Assembly (NCBI GenBank): GCA_023014365.1
Contig: JAEBUN010000054.1
Location: 124,001-188,000, forward strand
From: Lepiota brunneoincarnata
Lineage: Eukaryota > Basidiomycota > Agaricomycetes > Agaricales > Agaricaceae
DNA: 64,000 nucleotides
Direction of reading: 5' to 3'
Part shown: positions 45,949 to 56,300 of the stretch, one piece after another
Layout: every line of letters begins with the position of its first letter
Position numbering within the stretch: the stretch's first letter is position 1
Notes under the pieces: generated by a model
Told to the model about the DNA's origin: nothing
Seen by the model: only the letters and a program-made list of their open reading frames with translations
Database searches by the model: none
Position numbers and translations under genes: made by a program

Positions 45949-46264
45949 TGTTGCTGTGGGTGGGCATTGAAGAGTGAAAGTTGAGATGAAAATAGACAAG
46001 TGAGAAGTGAGAGGGAGAACAAAAGAGAGGAAACAAGACCTTGGGACTTTTTGAAGACCCAATAACAAGATAAAAATTTAGGCTATAGCAACAAGAAGTT
46101 GATCTATACATTTAAACTTGGTGACATGACATCATTTTGGAATAAGCTTAGTGAAAGTATGCTACTCTCGAAGCTGGTGAATGTTCTAGAACATAGAGCA
46201 CATCAGAGAGACTCAGATACTGCAAATTTGAAGGAGATAATGACTGAGGACAGTCAGCAATTGG

Positions 46265-46275
46265 TTAGGGGGAGA
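46265..46275 (+). promoter_or_regulatory. Polypurine tract of element C
   Basis: TTAGGGGGAGA directly precedes the 3' LTR at 46276. Confidence 0.6.
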
Positions 46276-46528
46276 TGATATGCTGATTTCATGCCTATAC
46301 ATGAATTCCATACTCCAGAACAATTCTCTACATAGAATCATTGGCTATATCATTAAAGAACTCTATAGAGGATTAGTACTATGTCCTGTAGTAGCCAGTT
46401 TGACCAAATTGAGGATATTTGAGCCTCAGAAGTGTTCAAACCAGTTCATTATCACTAAGCTTAGTGAACCAAGCTATCAGAATGCTCTCTGGAGGGATTC
46501 AGGACTCTACATAGCCTATCCAGTATAC

Positions 46529-47996
46529 TTAATAAACCATCCACCACTTAAGTATCAACTCAAAATGTTGCACATAGAAATCTCTCAAGGTGCATAACTA
46601 CCCTCTGTACAAATTTGTGGGGTTTCAATTAATTAAAGAAGACTCAGAAAAGTCTTTGGTGTCTTGTCACTGGAGGTGATAGGAGAGAATCGGTGCCGAA
46701 GTGTACTGTACACGTTCTAACACTGACAGATCAAATAGTTACATATTCCATATACAAACTATCCAATAAATGTGATCGCTGCCGATCTCTGAAGGCTACC
46801 ATAGCCCAAATATATATATATCTGACTTGCAATCTGACCAGGGATCAACGTTACCATAACACATCATCTGAGTCATAGTAGTTATTACTGTAACAACCAC
46901 CTGATCACAAGTTCAATAGAACCAATGTGACTCAATATCTAATCTGAGAGAAGCCTTTTATAAAACCTGTCATATTCACACCAAACCTGTTAGGGGAAGT
47001 TAAGAGTGCTGGAACCAAGTTGATATTTGGGTGGCAAATACAATCGACACCCACACTACTTATATACATAGTGGTCTGTGCACAGACCAGATAGCCAAAC
47101 ACTATGTAGCTACTAGAATATAACATATGCAAACAATACACAAACAATGTCAGTTGTATGTGGATCGGACTTGGGGATGGGGGTGGCCAAAGGTTGAGGC
47201 TGGGCTTAGGCATTGGGCATCGGCTAGAGAGGCCAAGCCCAGACACCCAACCACAGACCCTTAGACATACCTTGTGTAAGGGGGTGCACAAGGCGCTCGT
47301 CCCCTTACAAAACCATACAAGGTAGGTAGGAATTTGAGGTCAAGAGTTCTCTGCCCTTTTTGTCAAACCCACTGGTAATTTATAGTACAAAGTGATAAAT
47401 ACTGAGAAATATACAAAAATATGGAGAAACATATTCAATTATGGGAACTTGAAAGACTTATAGGTGCTGGTCCTCCTGTCGGTGGATTAACTACCCTGTA
47501 TCTGCATTCTCAAGTTCATCATTGACATCTGCTCCATATCATGGGGTGCTAGTCTCCATTATTTCCGAAAACCAGTCCCAATCTATTTTTAGTTCCATTC
47601 TGGACCCTCATAGTAACATTCCAGGGTACTGGTGGACTTTGTAAGTTTGTATCTCTTTGTATAAGTGTTCATCTGTGTGTCCATGGCTTTTGGACTCCCT
47701 GTGTTATCTCGTCAAGCACCTGGATGACCTCTAAAGGAAAACTTGGTTCAAATCTAGAGTCAAAGTCACAGTTTCATGGGTTCCTGTTATAGTAATCAGG
47801 CAACAAGTAATGTAACTATCGCCCAACAGGTATCTGCATGTTCTCGAATCTCTTATATTCCGGAGTTTCAATAGATAATTGAGTATAGCGGAACAAATAC
47901 TCATAGTGAGACCATCGAGAGTCCTGAGGTTCTAACAAGGATAGTTACCAACGAAAAATGAGGCTTGTATCGCCCATAGTCATGGCTACTAACAAA
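46529..47996. mobile_element. Unclassified insertion in the 3' LTR of element C
   Basis: About 1.47 kb absent from the partner LTR, bracketed by TATAC (46524-46528 and 47997-48001). It begins TTAATAAACC and has no clear inverted ends and no coding ORF. It contains a complete solo LTR (46988-47309). Confidence 0.4.
46988..47309 (-). repeat. Solo LTR of the KH-element family
   Basis: 322 bp, TGTTAGGGG...CCCCTTACA, duplication AAACC (46983-46987 and 47310-47314). The self-primer segment (plus strand ATATTTGGGTG) is conserved. Differences from the KH element LTRs are mostly CpG transitions. Confidence 0.9.
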
Positions 47997-49002
47997 TATA
48001 CCCTGTTACTAGTTGCATCAAGGGACCTTACAAGCAGTTTTCTGATGAACTCGGATTTGTTTGAACCCAAAGAATGTACATAGTGGCTGCCACAGGTGTA
48101 TCACACCTATAATGAGCCCAATAATGATGACTGGACCATGGAACAGAACGTCCAACATTTGGGAGGCAACACCTGATGCCCAAAACCCTAGAAATATCAA
48201 AGACTCATAATTAACAAGTGCTTTGTGGGTCCCAGCACCTTGGCATACTGCCTAACTGAGAATAATTACAACAGATCAAGGGATTGTCCATCTGCTATAC
48301 ATTCTGATCATAATTGATCCGGAGGCTTAACACACTTGCATGGATGCAGAATAAGCAGACAAGCACAGAACATGTCTGGCTGGATTGCCATTTGTCAATC
48401 AGAGAAAAACCCATAACCCAGGGCAAGGTAGAAATGCTGCCAAACCTTCCAAAATATTCTGCAGTACCTGTAACAATTAAGCTTATTGTTTTCTATTTCA
48501 TATTTACTATCTCTCATATGTATCTAAGCAATATAAATATGGTCACACTTGTTCATGGAGAAGCAAGAGGTCTCACTCCCGCTTCCACATACAAGTCTGT
48601 GAGCTGTGATCAAGAACAGCTTCAGAGGACTATTTAGTGTGCATAGTTAAGTGTGATTTCTTTGGTCGTCGGCCAACCCAGAGACAGAGACAGAGAACAG
48701 AGTTCAGAGACCAGAGACCAGAGACTAGAGACCCTGCACTTTGAATTGACAGGGATTGTCCTTTCATTGTTGCACTGTACAGCTAAGATAACTTCAACAG
48801 TTGTTCGTTAACCTCTAAAACACTACTCTCTTGAATTTTTGCTGTTAGAATGCACCCCCAGAACACCCCAAAAGATGAAACTGTTCATTATCTATCTCAT
48901 ACCACTTGTATAAGCTTAAGCTTATCGAATTTCAGCTAAGCTTAGTGAAAACAAGCCCTCTATCTATATTAAAATCCATGAACGTTTCCACCTTTTCACT
49001 GG

Positions 49003-49833
49003 GGCCTCTTTGAACCTCTTGTCATGTTCTTTGGCCTCACTAATAGTCCGGCTACCTTCCGGATGATGATGAACGATATCTTTCATGAACTTATAATGGA
49101 AGGGGTTGTGGTCATCTACCTAAATAACATTCTCATCTTCACCCAGACTTTGGAGCAGTACAGGGACATCATTAGGCATGTTATGGAGATCCTCCAATGG
49201 CACAAACTCTACTTACAGCCAGAAAAGTGAGTTTGAACATACTCACATCAAGTACCTAGGACTTATTATCTCAGAAAACTCCATTGAGATGGATCCAGTC
49301 AAAGTTGCAGGAGTCAAGGAGTGGCCAACCCCCAAGGATAAATTAGGACTCCAATCCCTCCTAGGTTCCACCAACTTCTACTGTTGCTTTATCCAAGACT
49401 TCTCCCACATAGCATGACCCCTCTTTGACCTCACCTGAAACAGTGCTGCATGGCAGTGGAATTTGGAACAACAGGCAGCATTTGACAGCTTGAAGGCAGC
49501 TATCACTGCAGCTCCAGTTCTGGCTTCTCCAGACAACAAGGCACCCTTCCAAGTAGAAGCCGACAGTTCAGACTTTGCAACTGGGGCAGTACTCTCTCAG
49601 CTCTCAGGAGATGATGGGAAGTGGCATCTGGTAGCACTTTACTCTAAGGCTTTATCTCCAGTAGAGCATAACTATGAAATCCATGATAAGGAGATGCTGG
49701 CCATTATCCAGGCATTGGAGGAGTGGAGACACTTCCTTGAAGGAGCACATGAAAAGTTTGAAATCTAGATGGACCACAAAAATCTGGAGTACTTCATGAC
49801 TGCTCAGAAGCTGAATTGCCAACAGGCATGCTG
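49003..49833 (+). pseudogene. Element D RT C-terminal part and RNase H, inactive
   Basis: Resumes at GLFEPLVMFFGLTNSPATFR. The catalytic box reads VVIYLNNILIFTQT: both Asp residues of YLDD are Asn. RNase H follows (PFQVEADSSDFATGAVLSQL, YEIHDKEMLAIIQALEEWRH, MDHKNLEYFMTAQKLNCQQA). A frameshift near 49225 and a stop at 49768 break the frame. Interrupted after NCQQA by the solo LTR at 49834. Confidence 0.8.
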
Positions 49834-50174
49834 TGTTAGGGGAGTAAAGGGCACCGAAACCAAATTGATATTCAGGTGGCAATTACAATCGCCACCCACA
49901 CTACATATATACATAGCGGCCTGTGCACAGACCGGGCAACTAAACACTACAGTAGCTACCAGAAATAATATGCACAAACAATATACAAACAACTACAAGA
50001 TGGTGAAGTTGTCCGTGGATCAGGCTTGGGGATGGGGGTGGCCGAAGGCCGAGACTGGGCTTGGGCATCAGGCATCAGCTAAGGAGGCCAAGCCCAGACA
50101 TCCAACTGCAAGTCCCTAGACGTACCTTGCGTAAGGGGGAGCGTAACGCGGAGCACGATGCCAGTCCCCTTACA
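49834..50174 (-). repeat. Solo LTR of the KH-element family in element D
   Basis: 341 bp, duplication TGCTG (49829-49833 and 50175-50179). Removing it joins the RNase H end in frame (Gln-Ala then Cys-Trp-Ser). It is more diverged from the KH element than the 46988 copy. Confidence 0.88.
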
Positions 50175-51412
50175 TGCTGGTCCCTGTACCTTTCCTGGTT
50201 TTATTTCTCCCTTCACTACTGCCCTGGTCATAGTATGGGAAAGTCTGATGCCTTGTCCCAGAGATCCGATCATGGCTCAGGAGCGCATGATAATGCTGAT
50301 ATTACACTTCTCTCAGCATCTCTCTTTGCAGTATGGGCTGTGGACAGGATTTCCCTCCAAGGGGAAGAGCAGGCCCTTCTCTGAAATATCTGTTCCAGAA
50401 ACCAAGGAGGCAAACAAGAGGAAACAGTGGCCAGGGCAGCCCAGGAACTCCAAAAGTCTGCAACATGCTCAGTGCACAGTGCTGAATGGTCTGAGCTGGA
50501 TGGTCTGCTTCTTTTCCAAGGCAAGATATATGTTCCAGATGATGCAATGCTCCACCAATGCATTGTAGCCCTTCACCATGACTCTCAGATCGGGGGGCAT
50601 GCTAGCTGATGGAAAACTCTAGAACTGGTCTCCTGAAACTACTGGTGGCCCAATATGTCTCATTTTGTAGTGGAACTCCCAGAGTCCAACAGGTATGATG
50701 CTGTCATGACAGTGGTTGACTCTGTCTCCAAGCATGCTCATTTCATCCCAACACACACCACTCTTACAGCAGACAGAGCAGCATGGCTATTCCTCTATCA
50801 TGTATGGAAACTACATGGACTTCCACAATAAGTGGTCTCAGATCAAGGTCCTCAGTTCATTGCATCATTCACCAAGGAACTCTACCACTTACTTGGAATC
50901 AAAAGTGCTTCTTCTACAGCATGGCATCCCCAATCTGATGGGCAGACAGAATGGATCAACCAGGAATTGGACCAATACCTCCAGATTTTTGTCAATGAGT
51001 GGCAGAATGATTGGCATGACCTCCTTCCCCTAGTAGAATTCCAGCATAACAATCACATCCATGCCTCCACTCAACACTCACCATTTGTGCTAGACACCAG
51101 CCAAAACCTGAGAATGGGGTTTGAACCTTGCCAATGACCATCTCAGCTGAAAATAGTCAACAAGTTCAAATCCCAGATGAAATCAGCATTGGAGGAGGCA
51201 AGATCAGCACTCACAAAGTCCAAAGACAATATGGCAAGGTACTACAACCAACAGCAAACCCCAACTCTGGAGTTCAAAACTGGAGATAAGGTCTTTCTGG
51301 ATGCGTCAGATATACAAATCACACAACCATCCAAGAAACTCTCACATTGCCAGTTGGGACCTTATGCAATTGACAAACAGATCAGCCCCAATGCATACTG
51401 ACTGAAGTTGCC
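50175..51412 (+). pseudogene. Element D RNase H end and integrase, with internal deletion
   Basis: Begins SLYLSWFYFSLHYCPGHSMG, then the zinc-binding region HHDSQIGGHAS. The sequence passes from NYWWPNMSHFV straight to VELPESNRYDAVMTVVDSVS, so about 45 residues containing the second zinc pair and the first catalytic Asp are missing. The second Asp (VVSDQGPQFIASF) and the Glu (SDGQTEWINQELDQY) remain. The C-terminal module (TGDKVFLDASDIQI, KKLSHCQLGPYAI) runs to 51412, where element E is inserted; it resumes at 59655. Confidence 0.75.
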
Positions 51413-52110
51413 TGTTAAGATCCGTGCTCCTTCTGTATCCGAGGATAACTGGAGACGGCCTTCAATCACTCTACAAGGTGTCCGAGACGGTTGGCCTTAT
51501 AGAGCTTAGTGGATCGCGCTCAATGAGATAACGAGGGAAGACGCCAAGTTAAGGCAGAGAGGTAAACGACCGCTGTTAACAAGATTAAAGCTTAGGGCTT
51601 TAATCTCTACTTGTACAGGCCTTATATACCTATGAGGTGCTATATACTCGTTATAGGTTACTTGGCTGTTCTACTGGTCGTCCGCAGTCCTGACCATGAT
51701 GCACATCCTGGCTGATGGCATCCTAGTATTATTTATATTACAATGAGTCAGTACTCTCGCTACTGCTGTGCGATGTTCCATCGCTTTCCTCTGACTCATA
51801 ATCTCCTTCTCCCGATTGTATCTCCATGGGGTCCTCTCCGTTCTCGCTCTCCATTCTCTCAGTGCTTCCATCCGTATCGGAGGTTGGATCGGTTGATCCA
51901 TGGTTATCTTCTTCGTCCTCGGGGTATTCCAATATATCCTCCAAGGTTACCTCCATTCCTGCTTCTCTCGCCAGGTCCTGCATGGCGGTGTAGTATTCCC
52001 CTTCCTCGTCTTCGTATTCTTGTGCCCGTAGTTGGTCTGTAGTCTCCTGTACCCATCTTGTAAAGTCGAACAGTAATTCTTGTTCCTCCCGGTCTGGACT
52101 GTTCATAACA
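51413..52110 (-). repeat. 3' LTR of element E, encodes tail of ORF3
   Basis: The minus strand begins TGTTATGAACAGTCC and ends GGATCTTAACA. U3 is coding for ORF3 as far as 51738. A TATA box (TATATAAG) and the self-primer segment AAGCTTTAATCT follow. The latter is the 3' arm of a 10-bp hairpin, AGATTAAAGC/GCTTTAATCT. Confidence 0.92.
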
Positions 52111-53367
52111 TTATCCCCTTCGTAAGGTCTGATGTCCTCATCAGACATATCCTCAGTATAGTCCGACAGGCTCTCCTGTAATGTTTGATTCGGCGATGGG
52201 GTCCCAGTCGAAGTATGGGTCGGGTTCTGGGGAGTCGCTTCGGTAACTTGGTGGTCTGGGGATGGCGGGTCTTGGGTGAGGTCGATGACGATGGGTTCTC
52301 TGGAGTGAATGGTGGCGGGTGTGCCGAAGGATCGATTCAGGAAGTCGGTGGCTTCCACTAGCAGATGTGGTGGTGGCGTTGGTGGTCGGAATGACGACGG
52401 GGGCATTTTGAATTCGGGTGCGGAGGGGTCTGGCTGAAGCGGGGCGCTGCTCGGTGCTTGCAACAATGTGTCGAATATTGTTGTTTGTGGTTTCGCGTGT
52501 GAGGGATCGAGCTCTGCTTGGTATTCCTCGTGGGCGGCGATACAGGCCAGGTACCATACTTGCGGGTTGATGCTGGTAAGGGTTTCTCTCGCAGTGCTTC
52601 TCGTAATGGCCTGGGGCAATCTTTCGACAATATCGACATTGGTAGCGCGGGCATCCTGCTTTGATATGGCCGAATCGACGGCAGCAATTGCAGCGAGTTC
52701 GGGTGGTGGATAAGTGAGTGGTGGTAGTCCCGACGGGGGCGTCATTAGAAGCAGATATAGCTTGTACAACACTTGATGGTTGGTTACTCGTATCCACCAT
52801 GGGAGGGTTGGAAGGTTGGGTGGTGGTCCCGATAGGTAGGATAGGGCGGTCCTGACTTCCGCTTCCATTGCTCGGGCTTGGGATCGGACTCTCGAACGGG
52901 AATTCGGTGAGAGCGGTTGATAGCATGGCAGAAATGGTGTTGCGGTCCTGTTCCTCTGTTGCGCTAGAAAGAATAGTGGCGCATAGTTCTTCGAATTCTG
53001 TTGTTCGGTCGTGGACGAGGCGCTTGTGATACAGAAGAGCAGTAAATGTCTTCCAGCAGGTGTCGACCAGGGGTACCATCGCTGGACTGCGTTTAAGACG
53101 GGTTCCGGTAATATGAAAGGGAACTTCGTGTAGAAGGATGGATCGTATCTCGGGTTGGTTGGAGGGAAGGAAGGTATGCCGGATGATATAAGGACTGTTG
53201 GTCCTGTCTGGTTGGTCGTCAGCGGTATCGGTGGCAGGGTTAGGTTGGCTATTTCCTTCGACGCGGTTCGCCAGGGATATGATTCTTTCCCGGATGAGAA
53301 GGCGTCCATCGTTGTCTGGCTCTGGGAGGTCTGGAGTGGTTGCTCGAGTGTTGGGTGGTTGGGTCAT
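51738..53367 (-). CDS. Element E ORF3: double zinc-knuckle protein with LTR-encoded acidic tail
   Basis: Starts at ATG 53367, overlapping the last 119 nt of pol in another frame. The first frame (53367 to about 52560) gives a Ser/Pro/Thr-rich region, a helical block (DTCWKTFTALLYHKRLVHDR, TEFEELCATILSSATEE) and two zinc knuckles, CNCCRRFGHIKAGC and CRYCRKIAPGHYEKHC. Downstream, that frame becomes Arg/His/Pro-rich, while the overlapping frame looks coding (INPQVWYLACIAAHEEYQAE, IVIDLTQDPPSPD) and continues through the purine tract into the 3' LTR, ending in an acidic tail at 51738. A GT-AG intron at complement(52514..52559), 46 nt, joins the two frames; a +1 frameshift is the alternative. A Gag-like, RNA-binding or accessory role is inferred. 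VIDLT resembles a SUMO-interacting motif. Confidence 0.6.
52111..52123 (-). promoter_or_regulatory. Polypurine tract of element E
   Basis: The minus strand reads ACGAAGGGGATAA directly before the 3' LTR. It lies inside the proposed ORF3 coding region. Confidence 0.65.
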
Positions 53368-56300
53368 TGGTGGGGTTGTCTAGTTTGTGGGCCCTTTTAT
53401 ATTCTTCAATGACTTCCTTGGCGTTCTCCAGGTTTGCTTCTGGTTCCCAGGAATCCTCGGTGGGAAGGTATCCTTTCCATCTGACTAGGAATTGATACTT
53501 GTTCCGGAATTTTCTGTGGCGCAGTATTGACTCGACCTCGTATTCTTCTTCTCCATTTACAAGGTCGGGTGGTGGGGCTGTGTTGTATTCCCCATGTGTG
53601 TCGTTCTCTTCTGCAGGCATTAGGAGGCTCGCATGAAACTTGTTGTGGATCTTCCATTTGATGGGTAATTTTAGTTCGTAGGTTACAGGTCCGAGTTTTC
53701 TTGTTATGGTGAAGGGACCTTCTCGGCGTTGGGCCAGTTTCTTTGAGGCGTACTGAATTGGGAGGTTGCGGTTGTCGAGCCAAACCTTCTGTCCAACTTT
53801 TAGATTGATATCTGGCCGGTTATATCTTGCAGCCATTTTTAGTCTGGCTTGTTCATGCGCAGCTTGGGCTTCTTGGCGTATCTTGGCGAGGTATTTAAAC
53901 TTCTCTCCTATTGCTGGAATGTTCGTTGGCTCCTCGGAGGTCGGAAATCCTTTGGGGCTTGATCCATAGAGGAGTTCAAATGGGGTATGTTGGTGTTCGG
54001 CATGTGTTTTCGAGTTGTGGACGTATTCCAGGAGTGGGAGTGCCTTTACCCATTTGTTCGGGTTCGATGAGCAATAGATGCCAAGGTAGAGTTCTATTTC
54101 TTGATTGAATCGCTCTGTTTGTCCGTCTGTCTGGGGGTGGTAGGCGGTAGAGAGTGCTTGTTCGATTCCGAGTTGTTTGTAGAATTCTTTCATGGATTTG
54201 GCAGCGAATCTGGGGTCGCGATCACTGAGAACTTTCTCGGGAAGGCCAAATCTAGAGAATAGCCGTTTGATAAGAATTTCGGCGATCTTGTCCGCGTTGG
54301 CTGTTTTCGCAGTAGGTTCTAGAATTATCCCCTTCGTAAGCTGGTCGACCACGACCAGTATAGAATCATGGGGTCCATCCGGGGGTAGGTCTGTGATAAG
54401 ATCCATCGAGATGTTCGAGAATGGACGGGTAGAACGGGGTCCAGGGATAGGTTGAAGCGGTGGTTTTAGGGGGTGGCGATTGATCTTGTATTGTTGGCAA
54501 GCGCCACATCCTTTGACGTAGTTTTTGACAAATGATCGCATCCCGGGCCAGTAGGCGTATTCCTGGAGTTTTCTAGTTGTTTCTGCGATTCCAGGGTGTC
54601 CTGCGGTGGGTGAGTCATGTACTCTTTGCAGTAAGCGGCGTCTGAGGTGTAGATCTTGTGGTATAAATAGCTTTCCTTGAACGCGTGGGTGTCCTGAGTC
54701 ATCTTCTTGGGCGATGTCGGTTTGTTTCTTTTTCTTCCACAGCTCTTTTATTTCCTTTTTAGTGTTTTCGTCGATAATATGGATATGCTGTGGCTGTTCT
54801 GGGGTGAAGAATTTGTCAGGGAGTGCAACGACCTGTTTATTGTCTCTTGTCTTGGGTTCATGATCGGGTCGTCTGGAAAGGGCATCTGCTGGTCCATTTT
54901 TCTTTCCAGGGATATGTCGGATTTCGATGTCGAATCGTTGCATGTAGGCAATCCATCGGGCTTGTCTTCTGCTGAGGTCTTCAGGTTTTCTCCAGCGGCG
55001 AAGGTTGTCGTGATCTGACCATACGATGGTCTTGTGTGATGATCCTTCTATGTGGTGGCGCCATTCTTTGAGTGCTCGGATAATGGCGAAGAGTTCCTGT
55101 TCGGAGCAATGATAGTTGCGTTCTGCTGGTGAGAATCCTTTTGAGAAGTATGCGACTGGGTGTTTAACTCCATTGTTGTCGCGTTGGAGTAGGACTGCTC
55201 CTGATGCAAATAGTGATGCGTCGCATTCGATTTCGAAGGGTCTGTCTCGGTCGGGGACCATTAATACCGGTTCGCTTTGGAATTTTCTTTTGAGAGTATC
55301 GAAGGCGTTCTGGCATTCTTCTGTCCATTCGAATTTCTTGGTTTTGGACATTAGGGCATTGAGAGGTTTTGCCCATGTGGCGTATTGGTGTATGAATTTT
55401 CGATAGAAGTTGCAAAATCCTATGAATTTTCGTACGTCGCGCGGGGTAGTTGGTGTTGGCCATTCAGCGATGCCTTTGAGCTTTGCTGGGTCCATCGAAA
55501 CTGAGTCGGGAGTGATAATAACTCCTAGATATTCAAGTCGTTGTCGTTCGAATTCGCATTTCTCGGTCTTGAGGTATAGATCGTTGTCCTTGAGTATCTT
55601 GAGTACTTCTCTTGTGAGGCGTCGGAGTTCTTGTTTTGTTTTTGCGTGGATGAGGATGTCGTCCATGTAAACGATTACTCCTCCATTATCGATGAGTTTT
55701 CGAAATAATGAGTCCATCATGGTTTGGAATGTTGCTGGGGAGTTACACATTCCGAAGAACATAACCGTGGGTTCGAATAATCCTCGGGGTGTCCTGAAGG
55801 CTCCTTTCCATTCATCTCCTTTGCGTATGCGGATGTTGTTGTATCCTGCTCGTACGTCGAGTTTGGTAAAGTATTTTGATCCTCGGAGTTTGTCGAGAAT
55901 ATGAGAGATGAGGGGGAGGTTGTACGCATTTTTGACGGTATGCTCGTTGAGGTACCTGTAGTCTTGACAGGGGCGTAGTTTTCCATCTTTCTTTCCTACG
56001 AAGAAGAAAGGTGATGCCATTGGTGATTCGGATGGTCGAATGTATCCCTTTTGAAGGTTTTCTTCTAGGAACGTGTCGAGTTCCTTTTCTTCATTGAGGG
56101 AGAGTCGGTAGGACTTCATGGCAATTGGTTTGAATGATTCTTTGAGTTCAATTTTGTGATCCCATGGTCGTTGTGGGGGGAATCGTTCGGCTTGTTTCTT
56201 GCTAAATACTGGGAGGTATTCGTGGAATTCCGTGGGTACGACCTTTCTTGGGTCGTCGTTTTTCTTTTCTCCGTGTTGTACGGCAAGGAATTGTGATGCT

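Larger units (their letters stand above)
27435..48998 (+). mobile_element. Element C: giant Ty3-like retrotransposon with nested insertions
   Basis: The LTRs are 27435-28685 and 46276-48998 (the second enlarged by an insertion). A purine tract precedes the 3' LTR. Plus-strand gag, protease, RT, RNase H and integrase are present, then a minus-strand spliced gene. Target duplication: CCAG at 27431-27434 and CTGG at 48999-49002, both one transition from CCGG, which restores the element D frame (a 4-bp duplication with decay). Without its insertions it is roughly 13.8 kb. It contains about 26 copies of the palindrome TAAGCTTA. Stops, frameshifts and a changed integrase catalytic residue show that it is inactive. 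Confidence 0.78.
46276..48998 (+). repeat. 3' LTR of element C, interrupted
   Basis: Homologous to 27435-28685 in two blocks, 46276-46528 and about 48012-48998. The block between is an insertion. The 5' block differs from its partner mainly by transitions. Confidence 0.75.
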
